Source: a virus. Taken from it: a stretch of 46,802 nt of DNA. Shown one piece after another: positions 31,306 through 40,120 of the stretch. Every line of letters starts with the position of its first letter. The stretch's first letter is position 1. Below the pieces are notes generated by a model. It saw nothing but the letters and a program-made list of their open reading frames with translations, searched no databases and was not told where the DNA came from. Location of the stretch: positions 1-46,802 of IMG/VR virus record IMGVR_UViG_3300045974_000591; one strand, written 5' to 3'. A program made the position numbers and the translations under genes.

Positions 31306-32295
31306 ATGAACTTTCCATTTTTAAAAATTATTAGCGAATCGTATGTTTTAGATAATCCTGGAATTAATGTTACTCAAGAACAAGTTTTCAATGAATTAAC
31401 TTATATAGCAAAAACAATACAACAAGAAGACCCAGGGTTATATAATGAAATATATGAATTAGAAAAAGTTAGACAACAACAATTATTAAAATGTTATATT
31501 GACAATATTTGTGAATCTTCTGATTTAATAACAAATGATGCTTATATAACAGAAGATCTTGATGAAGCAATTAATGAATTTGTAGATCTTACTATAGTTT
31601 TAGATTATCAAACAATTTTAATTTCATTATCAGCTATAATAACAATGCTCTCTGCTAAACCTTTGACAAAGTATATTTTTAAAGCCGCTTCTATTGTTGG
31701 TAAAGGATTAACATCATTAGGAAAATCATTATCTAAACAAGGTAAGTACGCTACATTACGGTATTCAATTATTCAAGAAAATTCTCGTCGTTGTTATGTT
31801 AAATGTGGTTTAACTGATATGTCAAAATTACATTTAACTGCTTATATGGGGATTAAACAAAAAACAGATTTAATTCCAGCAGTTTCAAGAGAACAAGCTT
31901 GGTGTTTACGAGATTGTTTTCTTGATAGTGTAATTGAAATAATTGCTTTACATATGGAAAACTATTTTGCTTGTCTTAAAAAGACTGGTGGTAGTGCGGC
32001 AATATCTCAAACAGATTCTGATGATATAATGAGAATGATATCTAATGTAAATTTATCAACTGCTTGCGAAGGTTTTTATAAAGAGGCTAAAAAAGGATTA
32101 GATGATTTTTATTCAACTATAGATTTAGTATTTGATAAAGCAGATGATGATAAAAAATTACTTTGGGTAAATAAATTAAGATCTAGAATATATGATGCAA
32201 GAAATGAAGTAAAAAAGCCTTCATTTCCACAATCAAATAATCAACCACAATTTCAACAAAAATCAAATCAACCATTTCAAAAATATTCTAAATAA
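31306..32295 (+). CDS. Leader-bearing Cys-containing protein, 329 aa
   Basis: It begins MNFPFLKIISESYVL, with ISE at residues 9-11, a variant of the shared leader. Residues 90-150 include hydrophobic segments (TILISLSAIITMLSAKPLTK; IVGKGLTSLGKSLSKQGK) that could be one or two membrane helices. The middle carries several Cys (RRCYVKCGLTD; AWCLRDCF). The C-terminus is Gln/Pro/Ser-rich. No family is recognised. It may be a virion-associated membrane protein. Confidence 0.5.
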   Translation: MNFPFLKIISESYVLDNPGINVTQEQVFNELTYIAKTIQQEDPGLYNEIYELEKVRQQQLLKCYIDNICESSDLITNDAYITEDLDEAINEFVDLTIVLDYQTILISLSAIITMLSAKPLTKYIFKAASIVGKGLTSLGKSLSKQGKYATLRYSIIQENSRRCYVKCGLTDMSKLHLTAYMGIKQKTDLIPAVSREQAWCLRDCFLDSVIEIIALHMENYFACLKKTGGSAAISQTDSDDIMRMISNVNLSTACEGFYKEAKKGLDDFYSTIDLVFDKADDDKKLLWVNKLRSRIYDARNEVKKPSFPQSNNQPQFQQKSNQPFQKYSK

Positions 32296-32319
32296 CTATT
32301 TTTAGGGGGAATTTTAACA

Positions 32320-32547
32320 ATGTTATCTACTTCAACTCTTCGTATGACCAAACAGAGTAAATTTAATATGCTTGCTGGCTCTTTTGCTATTCATATTGCT
32401 CGACAGAAAAAAGATCCTCTTTATGAAAAACTTATTCGCTTTAAGAAAGCATATCGTTTAGTTAAAAAACAACTTATTTCTAAATATGGTAGTCGTGGTC
32501 AGCAGGCTGCACGTCAAGCAGCAATGCATACTGGTGAAACTAAGTAA
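32320..32547 (+). CDS. Small basic protein, 75 aa
   Basis: SD is GGGGGA. The protein is short and rich in Lys, Arg and Ala, helical (RFKKAYRLVKKQLISKYGSR), with no membrane segment. It ends QQAARQAAMHTGETK. A strong terminator follows. It may bind nucleic acid; the charge is the only evidence. No shared leader is present. Confidence 0.55.
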   Translation: MLSTSTLRMTKQSKFNMLAGSFAIHIARQKKDPLYEKLIRFKKAYRLVKKQLISKYGSRGQQAARQAAMHTGETK

Positions 32548-32565
32548 AATTTTAAGAAATTTAAG

Positions 32566-32600
32566 AAAATGGGAAGGTACTTTTACCTTCCCATTTTTCT
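32566..32600 (+). terminator. Rho-independent terminator
   Basis: AAAATGGGAAGGTA (32566-32579) pairs with TACCTTCCCATTTT (32584-32597) around a four-base loop and continues into a T-run. It lies 18 bases after a stop, and a candidate promoter follows, so a transcription unit boundary is likely. Confidence 0.85.
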
Positions 32601-32610
32601 TATAGTCAAG

Positions 32611-32628
32611 TTATATATAGAAATTATA
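32611..32628 (+). promoter_or_regulatory. Candidate phage promoter, weaker match
   Basis: ATAGAAATTATA (32617-32628) matches the ATAGAAATAATA motif at 11 of 12 bases. A TTCT lies upstream but at a longer spacing (about 15 bases). It sits right after a strong terminator and about 40 bases before the Cas4-like gene. Confidence 0.4.
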
Positions 32629-32664
32629 ATTTTGCCGTTAAAAAATAAAAAATGAGGAGTGAAG

Positions 32665-33624
32665 ATGAGTGACCTGAATAATCTGATGGACATGCTTAAA
32701 TTACCAAATACTGAAGAAATTATTAATAAACCACAGGTTGATTCTTTTTCACAAATACCTCCTAAATTACAAACACCAACTATTTATAAACCATTTGACA
32801 TTTCAGTATTTCATAAAGAATTACAATCCAAATCTTCTATTAAAAATAAATTATATAGAGAAACATCAGAGAATATTAATGCTTATGATATATCAACTAA
32901 TTGTATCATGGATATAGTATATAAACTATCAAATAGACCAGTTGAATGTTTTGCTGACAAATGGTTGCCAATATTACTAAGGGGAACTATTGGAACAGCA
33001 ATTCACGAATTCATACAGACAAATAGCGATCAATTTACAGAAAATGAAATATCTATTAAAATACCATCAATAAGATTTTCTGGTCGTATGGATAATTTAA
33101 TAGGACCAGAAATACTTGTTGAAATTAAAAGTTGTCCATATGTAGAATATCAAAAGATCATTAAATCAAAAAAACCAAGACCTGCTGATTTTTATCAGGC
33201 TATAACATATAAATATATATTAAAAAATTATTTAACAGAAGCAAAAAACCCATCTATTAAAATTAGAGAAGGATCAAGAAAACCTAATTTAGATTATTAT
33301 GATATTCGCAAAGTACAATTTATTTATGTTGCTCATGACATAACAGCAACAGATGTTGAAAGTTTTGCCGAGATGATACAAAGAGTAAAGGATATTAAAA
33401 AAGCATTAAATTCTAAATCAGATAGCTTCTTTTTTATGACAACATTAGTTGTTGATATTCCAGATGAAATATCAAAACCATATGAAGATTATATAGAACA
33501 AAAAATCAAAAGAATTAATTGGTATTTAGATAATAATAAATTTCCATTAAATGATGATCCTTATATAGATAAAACAAAATGTTACTTTTGTTTATATAAG
33601 AAAAACTGCGACTTATTGAAATGA
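32665..33624 (+). CDS. Cas4/RecB-like PD-(D/E)XK exonuclease with predicted Fe-S cluster, 319 aa
   Basis: The ATG at 32665 follows GAGGAG; a GTG at 32659 lies right against the SD. The nuclease motifs are GTAIHEF (110-116, His 114), GRMDNL (140-145, Asp 143), LVEIKS (151-156, Glu 153 and Lys 155), and FYQAITYKY (176-184, Gln and Tyr). Cys 80 plus the C-terminal CYFC (306-309) and Cys 315 give the four-Cys pattern of Cas4 iron-sulphur nucleases. These degrade or resect DNA ends. No cas genes or CRISPR are present, so it probably serves phage recombination with the RecA-like protein. Confidence 0.8.
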   Translation: MSDLNNLMDMLKLPNTEEIINKPQVDSFSQIPPKLQTPTIYKPFDISVFHKELQSKSSIKNKLYRETSENINAYDISTNCIMDIVYKLSNRPVECFADKWLPILLRGTIGTAIHEFIQTNSDQFTENEISIKIPSIRFSGRMDNLIGPEILVEIKSCPYVEYQKIIKSKKPRPADFYQAITYKYILKNYLTEAKNPSIKIREGSRKPNLDYYDIRKVQFIYVAHDITATDVESFAEMIQRVKDIKKALNSKSDSFFFMTTLVVDIPDEISKPYEDYIEQKIKRINWYLDNNKFPLNDDPYIDKTKCYFCLYKKNCDLLK

Positions 33625-33631
33625 GGTTAGT

Positions 33632-33874
33632 ATGCTAGTTATTTGTGAAATTTATAAACAATTAAAACGTGCAAATGGAATTATTAAAACTCATGGTAAA
33701 CATTTATATAATACGGAACAAAGTATTAATTATAAACATAAAATCAAATCTCCTAAATTAAAATTATCAAAAAAAGATTTTCATCATGTCATTAAAAATA
33801 CAGTACGTGAACTCAGTCCAGAAGGTGTGACTAGTATATTAGTACCAAAGATTATTAGTGCAATTAAACATTGA
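33632..33874 (+). CDS. Leader-bearing small basic protein, 80 aa
   Basis: It begins MLVICEIYKQLKR, with ICE at residues 4-6 (compare MLSICESFF and MVSICESLF). The body is Lys/His-rich (NYKHKIKSPKLKLSKKDFHH). No membrane segment. The SD is GAGG. A terminator follows. Fits a DNA-associated internal protein by charge and leader; no family is recognised. Confidence 0.5.
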   Translation: MLVICEIYKQLKRANGIIKTHGKHLYNTEQSINYKHKIKSPKLKLSKKDFHHVIKNTVRELSPEGVTSILVPKIISAIKH

Positions 33875-33875
33875 C

Positions 33876-33915
33876 ATACTAATGGAGATTAATTTCTCCA
33901 TTAGTATTTTATTTT
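33876..33915 (+). terminator. Rho-independent terminator
   Basis: ATACTAATGGAGA (33876-33888) pairs with TCTCCATTAGTAT (33895-33907) around a six-base loop, followed by TTTATTTT. It lies directly after the stop at 33874. Confidence 0.8.
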
Positions 33916-33925
33916 GGGGGTTTTG

Positions 33926-34822
33926 ATGGATATATTATGTTTAGAGCATTATGAACTTCCTTTATTTGAAGTTTCGCCATATCGAAGTTCTATTTTAAAA
34001 AAGATTGATAAAGATTTTGCCGAATTAAAAAAAGATAATAGAAATGTACAAATAAAAAAAGATATAATTTCTAATATTAAAGAATTTACTGGTATTAAAT
34101 CCGTATTATTTAGTGTTAAAAAAGATTATTTCAATGCTAGTGTTATTCCAGTTTATAATAGAGCTTTATCATTAGATTTATTAACTGTATGTAAAAAATT
34201 TGAAGCTGGTGAATCAATTTCAGATTTAAATGTAGTTGAAGAACCATCTAAATATATTGATAAGTTAGTTATTATTTTTGGTAATACCTTAATAAAGCAA
34301 TTTACACCTCGAGAGTTAACTGCTATCTTATTACATGAATTAGGACATGGTTATATACATACATCAAATTTACCTCGATTATTAGTTACTTTATTTGATA
34401 AAGTTGGAAGAGTTGGGGGATTAATTACTAACTCTATTTTGTGGTTTTTAAAAATACTAACATTCAACGTTAGTCTTTTTTTTACTATGATTTTTGCTTT
34501 AATAACAAGAACAGCTACTTTTTTTGAACATCAAGGTGAATTTAAAGCAGATCAATTTGCTGCTAAATATGGTTATGGCGATGAAATGATTAAAATATTA
34601 TATAAATTTCATAACTTTTCAAAAAAAGAAAAAGATAAACAAAATTGGTTAGTTAAAATTTTAAATTATTTATCAGAAGTATTAAGACCTTCTAGTCATC
34701 CAGAAGACATTAAAAGAATTATTAAAATATCAGAAGTAATGATGACTGATTATAAGAAAATGTATCCCCAATTATCTGATGAATTATCTATTATTTTAAC
34801 GGATATTAAAAAACAAATATAG
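33926..34822 (+). CDS. M48-like membrane metallopeptidase, 298 aa
   Basis: The ATG at 33926 lies five bases after GGGGG. The zinc motif is HELGH at residues 137-141 and the third ligand region is GEFKADQFAAKYG (204-216, Glu 205 and Asp 209), the M48 (HtpX/Ste24) pattern. Residues about 164-195 between these are hydrophobic and may be one or two membrane helices. The N-terminus contains LPLFEVSP (11-18), matching the shared leader but shifted 6 residues. M48 enzymes cleave membrane or periplasmic proteins. A cytoplasmic-membrane role after injection or in virion maturation is possible. Confidence 0.75.
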   Translation: MDILCLEHYELPLFEVSPYRSSILKKIDKDFAELKKDNRNVQIKKDIISNIKEFTGIKSVLFSVKKDYFNASVIPVYNRALSLDLLTVCKKFEAGESISDLNVVEEPSKYIDKLVIIFGNTLIKQFTPRELTAILLHELGHGYIHTSNLPRLLVTLFDKVGRVGGLITNSILWFLKILTFNVSLFFTMIFALITRTATFFEHQGEFKADQFAAKYGYGDEMIKILYKFHNFSKKEKDKQNWLVKILNYLSEVLRPSSHPEDIKRIIKISEVMMTDYKKMYPQLSDELSIILTDIKKQI

Positions 34823-34846
34823 TTTAAGTAAGAGCGAGGTGATCTT

Positions 34847-37048
34847 GTGAATGTTACAGGAATGAGATTATATTCTTCTGCTGTATCTGGTATAAGGCAA
34901 CCAGAAAAATTATTAGATAGTAGTGATCGTTTAGTTTTTATTTTTCCAATTTTAATTGCTAATAAAACATCAGCTACAACTAGTATGCCTTTAGAAACAA
35001 TATTAAGAGATTTTATTTCTATTACATTTTTAAAAGAACTATTTGTACAAAATACAATTAGTATTATTAAAATGGCTAATGAAATTCAACCATTGGCTGA
35101 TGATAGAGATGATTTATTTAATGCAAATTCAACACACAATAAAGTAGCAAATTCTATGAATACTGCATCTGGGCAAGTTCAAATAAATCAATCTGGATTA
35201 ACTTTTCTTCCTAGTTTTGGTGATCCAAAACATCCCGACTATAAAATTAGTCCACAACATGCAGGATCAATTCAACAAAAGATTAGAGAAAAGACAGCAA
35301 TTATTACTAGACATATTAAAACTGATCCGAAATTAGCTCCATTAAGGCCTGTTGTAGAAATGATTACTTTAGGTAATTTAATTGATGTTCCAGTGATTGT
35401 TGGTACAAAAATTCAACAACTTGATACATTGACATTACTTCATATTTTGATGGTTTCTATTAGTTTAAAAAAGCCTATATATGAAAATGGAAAAGATAAT
35501 CTTGATGAAATATGTCTGAAACTAGAAAATTTAAAAACAGAAGATTATTGGAAATTATTAAACGAATTATTGCCTAAAGAAAAAGAACCGGAACATAAAA
35601 TGAGAGAAAGAATGACAGAATTTATTGATCGTCATAGTTCTCTCAAAACAATAAAAACAACTACGACAAAAGTTGCGACAAAAATTTTTAGTCCTATAAA
35701 AAGCATATCTACTAAAGCTGATAACTATACAAATTCCGATCCAGAATATTCAAGAAGCTTTGATATTTTAAATACTATAAAGAGTAAATTAAATGAAACT
35801 AAATTATTTTTACGATTTAGTTTAGATGAAAGATTATTAAAAAGTCAATATGGTATTAAAACTTCATCTGAAAGAAGTCATATTTCTGAGATGGTCAATA
35901 TAAAAATTTCACCACATTTAGATAAAATGTTAATGTTAACAATATCAAATTTTTCAAGATCTTTAGAATCTACAGGATCAATACCATTACATTCATTATT
36001 TAATATTTTATATCCAATTCAATCTGGTAGTTTTGGTTTACCCCCAGAAGATTTAAGTTTTACTAAATTAAAAGCTGATATTTTTGATGATGATTTATTA
36101 ACTACTATTGAAAAATTAACAACTCAAAATATTGGAAGTGCATTAATTCATTCTCTTAGTTCATCAACTCCAGATACTACGAAACTAAAAATGTTTAAAA
36201 ACTTATCAGGTATTGATTTAAGTGATGATTTAAATAAAATGAATTCATTATTTCAAGAAATGGATTTAAGTTCAAGAAATTTTAGTTGGCAACATTTTGA
36301 AATATTTAATACTAATTTAGATAAAATATCTTCAAATTGCAATGGATCAAATGTTAAATTTGAAAAAATCATTGGTGAATTATCACCGGAAATAAGAAGT
36401 ATACTTCAATCTATAAAAGCTCATATATCAGATTCATTAAGAACATTTTTTAATAAAATAACTGAACAATACACTCCTGATATTCAACCAAGAATATTAT
36501 TTGTCGGAAATGCCCAGAAGATAGATGGTGAAGATTTTTCAAGATTTAATTCAAATGTTGAAAATGTTAGAACTCAAATGATTCCAGCAAATGTTGATTA
36601 TTTGACTAACATTTTTTATTTTTTATTTTTATATCAATTTCAACATACTTTATTTAATATTGTACGGGCAACTGATATTGAATTAGAAACAACAACTAAT
36701 GATGTTACTACTTGGCCAAATTTTACTTTAGTTCTTCCAGTAGAAATTGTTGTTGCTTTACATGCGGCATTAATGTCCAAGACTTGGGATACTATATTAA
36801 GAACAGCTGATAATAAATTATTAACTAATGAAGAAATCGGCAAAAAAACTATACTTGCCCCAAACGATACTTATATTAAAGGTGTTGTTAAATATGTAGG
36901 TAGATTATTAAATATTCCTAATCTTATTGTAGTTGATAGTAAAAAGAATGATATCTATTATAAATTAATGTGTAACTCTTCAATTAATAAAACAAAAATA
37001 ACTACATTGGAAACTTTTGTAAAATCTAATTTAGATATTCAATTTTAA
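34847..37048 (+). CDS. Large virion-type protein, 733 aa
   Basis: Translation probably starts at the GTG at 34847, with GAGGTGA just upstream. The protein is long, mixed helix and strand, and low in recognisable motifs. It contains stretches such as YWKLLNELLPKEKEPEHKMR and DLSSRNFSWQHFEIFNTNLD; the end is alpha/beta-rich. Only context (large gene between the M48-like gene and baseplate/tail genes, no enzymatic motif) suggests a structural protein. No family is recognised. Confidence 0.5.
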   Translation: MNVTGMRLYSSAVSGIRQPEKLLDSSDRLVFIFPILIANKTSATTSMPLETILRDFISITFLKELFVQNTISIIKMANEIQPLADDRDDLFNANSTHNKVANSMNTASGQVQINQSGLTFLPSFGDPKHPDYKISPQHAGSIQQKIREKTAIITRHIKTDPKLAPLRPVVEMITLGNLIDVPVIVGTKIQQLDTLTLLHILMVSISLKKPIYENGKDNLDEICLKLENLKTEDYWKLLNELLPKEKEPEHKMRERMTEFIDRHSSLKTIKTTTTKVATKIFSPIKSISTKADNYTNSDPEYSRSFDILNTIKSKLNETKLFLRFSLDERLLKSQYGIKTSSERSHISEMVNIKISPHLDKMLMLTISNFSRSLESTGSIPLHSLFNILYPIQSGSFGLPPEDLSFTKLKADIFDDDLLTTIEKLTTQNIGSALIHSLSSSTPDTTKLKMFKNLSGIDLSDDLNKMNSLFQEMDLSSRNFSWQHFEIFNTNLDKISSNCNGSNVKFEKIIGELSPEIRSILQSIKAHISDSLRTFFNKITEQYTPDIQPRILFVGNAQKIDGEDFSRFNSNVENVRTQMIPANVDYLTNIFYFLFLYQFQHTLFNIVRATDIELETTTNDVTTWPNFTLVLPVEIVVALHAALMSKTWDTILRTADNKLLTNEEIGKKTILAPNDTYIKGVVKYVGRLLNIPNLIVVDSKKNDIYYKLMCNSSINKTKITTLETFVKSNLDIQF

Positions 37049-37059
37049 GGAGAATTAAA

Positions 37060-37782
37060 ATGCTGCAAGTAATTAACGAACAAGAACAATATGATGTTAT
37101 GACCGCCTCTAGACGAGCATTAGAACAAATTCAATCAGAACGGGAAAAGAAACCATTATTTGACGTATTAAATGAGTCATATCAAAAGGCAAGTGTAGGT
37201 GCGCAACTTTTTGAACCTTATGATCAACTTATTTGGGAAGGTAAAGTAAAGGTCGATATGTTATATTTCGATCAGTTTATTCAGAAACTTGAAGAGACTG
37301 AAACACTACAAAAAGCTTTTGGTGCTTATTTTAAAAATATTCGAGAAATTTATGAATTTGTTAACATTCGACCAGAAATTTATGGCAATGGTTTAACTTA
37401 TGCTATTTTTGAAAAATCTAATGAACAAATTAAACAGAAAGTATCTGGTATTATCTATGAATATTTTGATAAGAATTTTTATAAATTAGATACTACTCAA
37501 CGAAAGAATAAATATTTTGATTTAAGTAGCGAATATTGCAAAACTTTAATATCTGAAGGTGTTAATCCAGACGAGGCTATTTCTTTTAGTGTTAAAACTG
37601 TAATTGTTGAAGGCTTATTGACTAAGATTGCATTTCCATTTTCTGCGTGGTCTCGTGTAAAATATCTTACTGAATCACCTGATTATGGTCTTATTTTTGA
37701 TCAACATGAATTGGTTAGTCTTGTTGAATCATTTGAAAATAAAACAAAGGCATTTTCTAAAGTTATAGCCGCAACAATTTAA
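37060..37782 (+). CDS. Helical hypothetical protein, 240 aa
   Basis: SD is AAGGAG. The product begins MLQVINEQEQYDVMTASRRA and is rich in Glu, Lys, Phe and Tyr. LFDVLNESYQKA (38-49) carries LNE, a typical prohead protease site form, about 43 residues in. No membrane segment. Its G+C is slightly above that of the neighbours. It could be a head/neck or scaffold-type protein; not recognised. Confidence 0.5.
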   Translation: MLQVINEQEQYDVMTASRRALEQIQSEREKKPLFDVLNESYQKASVGAQLFEPYDQLIWEGKVKVDMLYFDQFIQKLEETETLQKAFGAYFKNIREIYEFVNIRPEIYGNGLTYAIFEKSNEQIKQKVSGIIYEYFDKNFYKLDTTQRKNKYFDLSSEYCKTLISEGVNPDEAISFSVKTVIVEGLLTKIAFPFSAWSRVKYLTESPDYGLIFDQHELVSLVESFENKTKAFSKVIAATI

Positions 37783-37805
37783 TAAATTAATTGAGGAGTA
37801 TAATC

Positions 37806-39038
37806 GTGTCTATAACGGATCTATATAAGCAGATTGATAAGGAAATGACATCTGATCCAACATTATCTAATAAAGTACATTTGGAACTAAGTAAATTAGT
37901 TTCTGCCGCATACTCCCAATCAATGACATCTGATGAAGGATATTGTTTTAAATTTCTTTTACCTATGACGGCAGTGAGTAATTTAATTACTTTATTAAAA
38001 ATAGATGAACCAACAATGAAGGAAACTTTTGCTAAAGAATGGAGTTTTCCTGCACATGCTATAATGTATAATGATCCATATTATCAAGTTTTATTATTGT
38101 TAATGTATTATGGTATGAAAAAGAATGATACACAATTAATAAATAATAGTTTTTTAATTCTGCTTCTTAAGTTATGGAATGGTCGAAAATATTTATATTT
38201 TAAGTATTGTGATAAAAAGATTATGAATTATGTTGTGACACATATGGTTAATAAAAAACACAATGTGTCTAAATATGATAGTCCATTAGCATTATTAAAA
38301 GATTATTTTGCACCAACACTTTTAAAAAAATATCAACCTGAGATTTTACATAATCCTTTGAGATTAAAACAATTATTTATGCAAAGTTGGTGTAGAATAG
38401 ATCAAATGTTTGCTTTTAATCCAAAAACAAATATTGATACTGGAGAAAAAGAAAATCAAGGGGGATTACTTCCTCTGTATATGAAGGCCAAAGAACAAGG
38501 TTTATATGTATCACCACCTTCTATTATGAAATCTGATGATGATGAATCTTCTTCTGGTTTTGAACAATATGCTACAGTTCATAAAAGAGATGAAATAGTA
38601 TCTTCAACAGCAGATTATATAACGATGAATATTAAACCACAATATACAACAGGTTTTATTTCTGATGTTAATACTAGTACAAAAGTATCTAGTAAAGTTA
38701 TTGATAAAATTTTATCTAGTTTACATAATCATAATTATTATGATTTAATTCAAGATATTATTATTATGATTTTATCTAGAACAAATGTTAATGATAAAAA
38801 TGATATATGTCAAGCTGATTTTAATATCAATGTTAAAAAGAATATTGTTTCTTCTAAAAATAATGATGATGTTAAAAGAATTCAGACATTATTAAATTTA
38901 TTAGCTAATAAAGTATTTGAAAATGATCTTAAATTAGAGTATAATAAATATAGTAATGCACAAAAAATGCAAATATGTAATGTTATTCTTTATGGAATTA
39001 TATTCAATTTAAGAAAACATAACTGTCAAGGACTTTAA
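37806..39038 (+). CDS. Large helical protein, probable virion structural protein, 410 aa
   Basis: Starts at GTG 37806, seven bases after GAGGAG; an ATG-less extension was rejected. The protein is helical and Lys/Asn/Ile/Tyr-rich (FLILLLKLWNGRKYLYFKYC), with an acidic Ser segment (SDDDESSSGFEQ) near residue 245. A terminator follows the stop. Character is similar to the 27698 product. No family recognised. Confidence 0.5.
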   Translation: MSITDLYKQIDKEMTSDPTLSNKVHLELSKLVSAAYSQSMTSDEGYCFKFLLPMTAVSNLITLLKIDEPTMKETFAKEWSFPAHAIMYNDPYYQVLLLLMYYGMKKNDTQLINNSFLILLLKLWNGRKYLYFKYCDKKIMNYVVTHMVNKKHNVSKYDSPLALLKDYFAPTLLKKYQPEILHNPLRLKQLFMQSWCRIDQMFAFNPKTNIDTGEKENQGGLLPLYMKAKEQGLYVSPPSIMKSDDDESSSGFEQYATVHKRDEIVSSTADYITMNIKPQYTTGFISDVNTSTKVSSKVIDKILSSLHNHNYYDLIQDIIIMILSRTNVNDKNDICQADFNINVKKNIVSSKNNDDVKRIQTLLNLLANKVFENDLKLEYNKYSNAQKMQICNVILYGIIFNLRKHNCQGL

Positions 39039-39041
39039 TAT

Positions 39042-39080
39042 AATATCGGCAAGATCTTTATAGGTCTTGCCGATATTTTT
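39042..39080 (+). terminator. Rho-independent terminator
   Basis: AATATCGGCAAGA (39042-39054) pairs with TCTTGCCGATATT (39065-39077), extended by one G-T and one C-G pair, around a six-base loop and followed by a run of Ts. It lies four bases after the stop. Confidence 0.9.
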
Positions 39081-39103
39081 AAAATGAAAAAGAGGTGATT
39101 AAT

Positions 39104-40099
39104 TTGAGCTTATTATCAGCATATAATACCGTCAATAACGTTATTGGTGCTTTAGATGATTTTATGGGCATACAAGTTCAGACATTAAGTGATTATGTTA
39201 ATATGACATTTCCTGCTGATGATTTTATTTCAACTCCAGCAGTTAATTATTTTAATCAACAACTATATAGAGATTTTAATCCAGATATAAATGGTTATAC
39301 ATTATGTTTTTTAGTACCTCCTGATTTATCAGGTTATAGAATGAATAGAAATGGAAATCAAAATAATATATATAGTCAAACTGATCCAACAAGTTTTGTT
39401 AGTAGAATGGGAAAATTAATGTGCTTTGCAGCTATCGATTATACTCCACCACAAAGTCAAGTAACATCTGATACTATTAAAGCAAGAACCGGTGGAATTG
39501 CATATGCTAGTGAAGTTAATGAATCAGAATCAGTTTCTATTACACTTTTAGATAATGCGGATTTGGAAATTTATGGGTTTCACCATTTATGGATAGAATA
39601 TATTAGAGAAATATTAGAAGGTTCATTAGGACCAGATCCTCAATATTATCAAAACACAGATGAAAATTATTCATCTTATTATTCTATTGATTATGCTGCT
39701 TCATTATATATCGTTAAATTTTTTCCTTCAATGAAACAAATGAAATTTATGGCAAAATGTACAGGTATATATCCACAATCAATGCCTTCGAAAGAATTAA
39801 TAGGTTCACGTGGAGCAAATGAATTAACAACTTTGCCGTTTACTTATTTTTGTTCTAATTATAGAGAAGTTATGATTCAAGAAGCCCATGCAGGTGAACC
39901 AAATCAAGTTTTTTGGATTATAGAAGAATTGGCAAATATAATTTGGCCAAGATTTACTCAACCACAACAACTTATGCCAAATGGCGTTAATATGATTAAT
40001 GGTGCATTAAATTCTTTTGCTAATATGTATAATAAAGCAAGTACTATAGTTAAAATGGGTAGTAATATCACTGGTTTTAAACTTCCTATTTTTAAATAA
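39104..40099 (+). CDS. Tail-tube/baseplate-tube-like protein, 331 aa
   Basis: The start is TTG 39104, six bases after AGAGGTG. A GTG at 39095 lies within the SD. The arrangement of SVSITLLDNADLEIYGFHHL (a charged strand with a helix) and KFMAKCTGIYPQSMPSKELI followed by LPFTYFCSNYREV resembles the tail-tube fold of T4 gp19 and the related baseplate tube proteins gp54/gp48. It directly precedes the gp6-like gene. The resemblance is by pattern only. Confidence 0.5.
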   Translation: MSLLSAYNTVNNVIGALDDFMGIQVQTLSDYVNMTFPADDFISTPAVNYFNQQLYRDFNPDINGYTLCFLVPPDLSGYRMNRNGNQNNIYSQTDPTSFVSRMGKLMCFAAIDYTPPQSQVTSDTIKARTGGIAYASEVNESESVSITLLDNADLEIYGFHHLWIEYIREILEGSLGPDPQYYQNTDENYSSYYSIDYAASLYIVKFFPSMKQMKFMAKCTGIYPQSMPSKELIGSRGANELTTLPFTYFCSNYREVMIQEAHAGEPNQVFWIIEELANIIWPRFTQPQQLMPNGVNMINGALNSFANMYNKASTIVKMGSNITGFKLPIFK

Positions 40100-40120
40100 A
40101 ATGATTGGACGAGGATAAAT

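Noticed and set aside
32665-33624. Cas4-like gene as evidence for a CRISPR-Cas system
   Set aside because: No repeat array and no other cas genes are present; stand-alone Cas4-like nucleases are common in phages.
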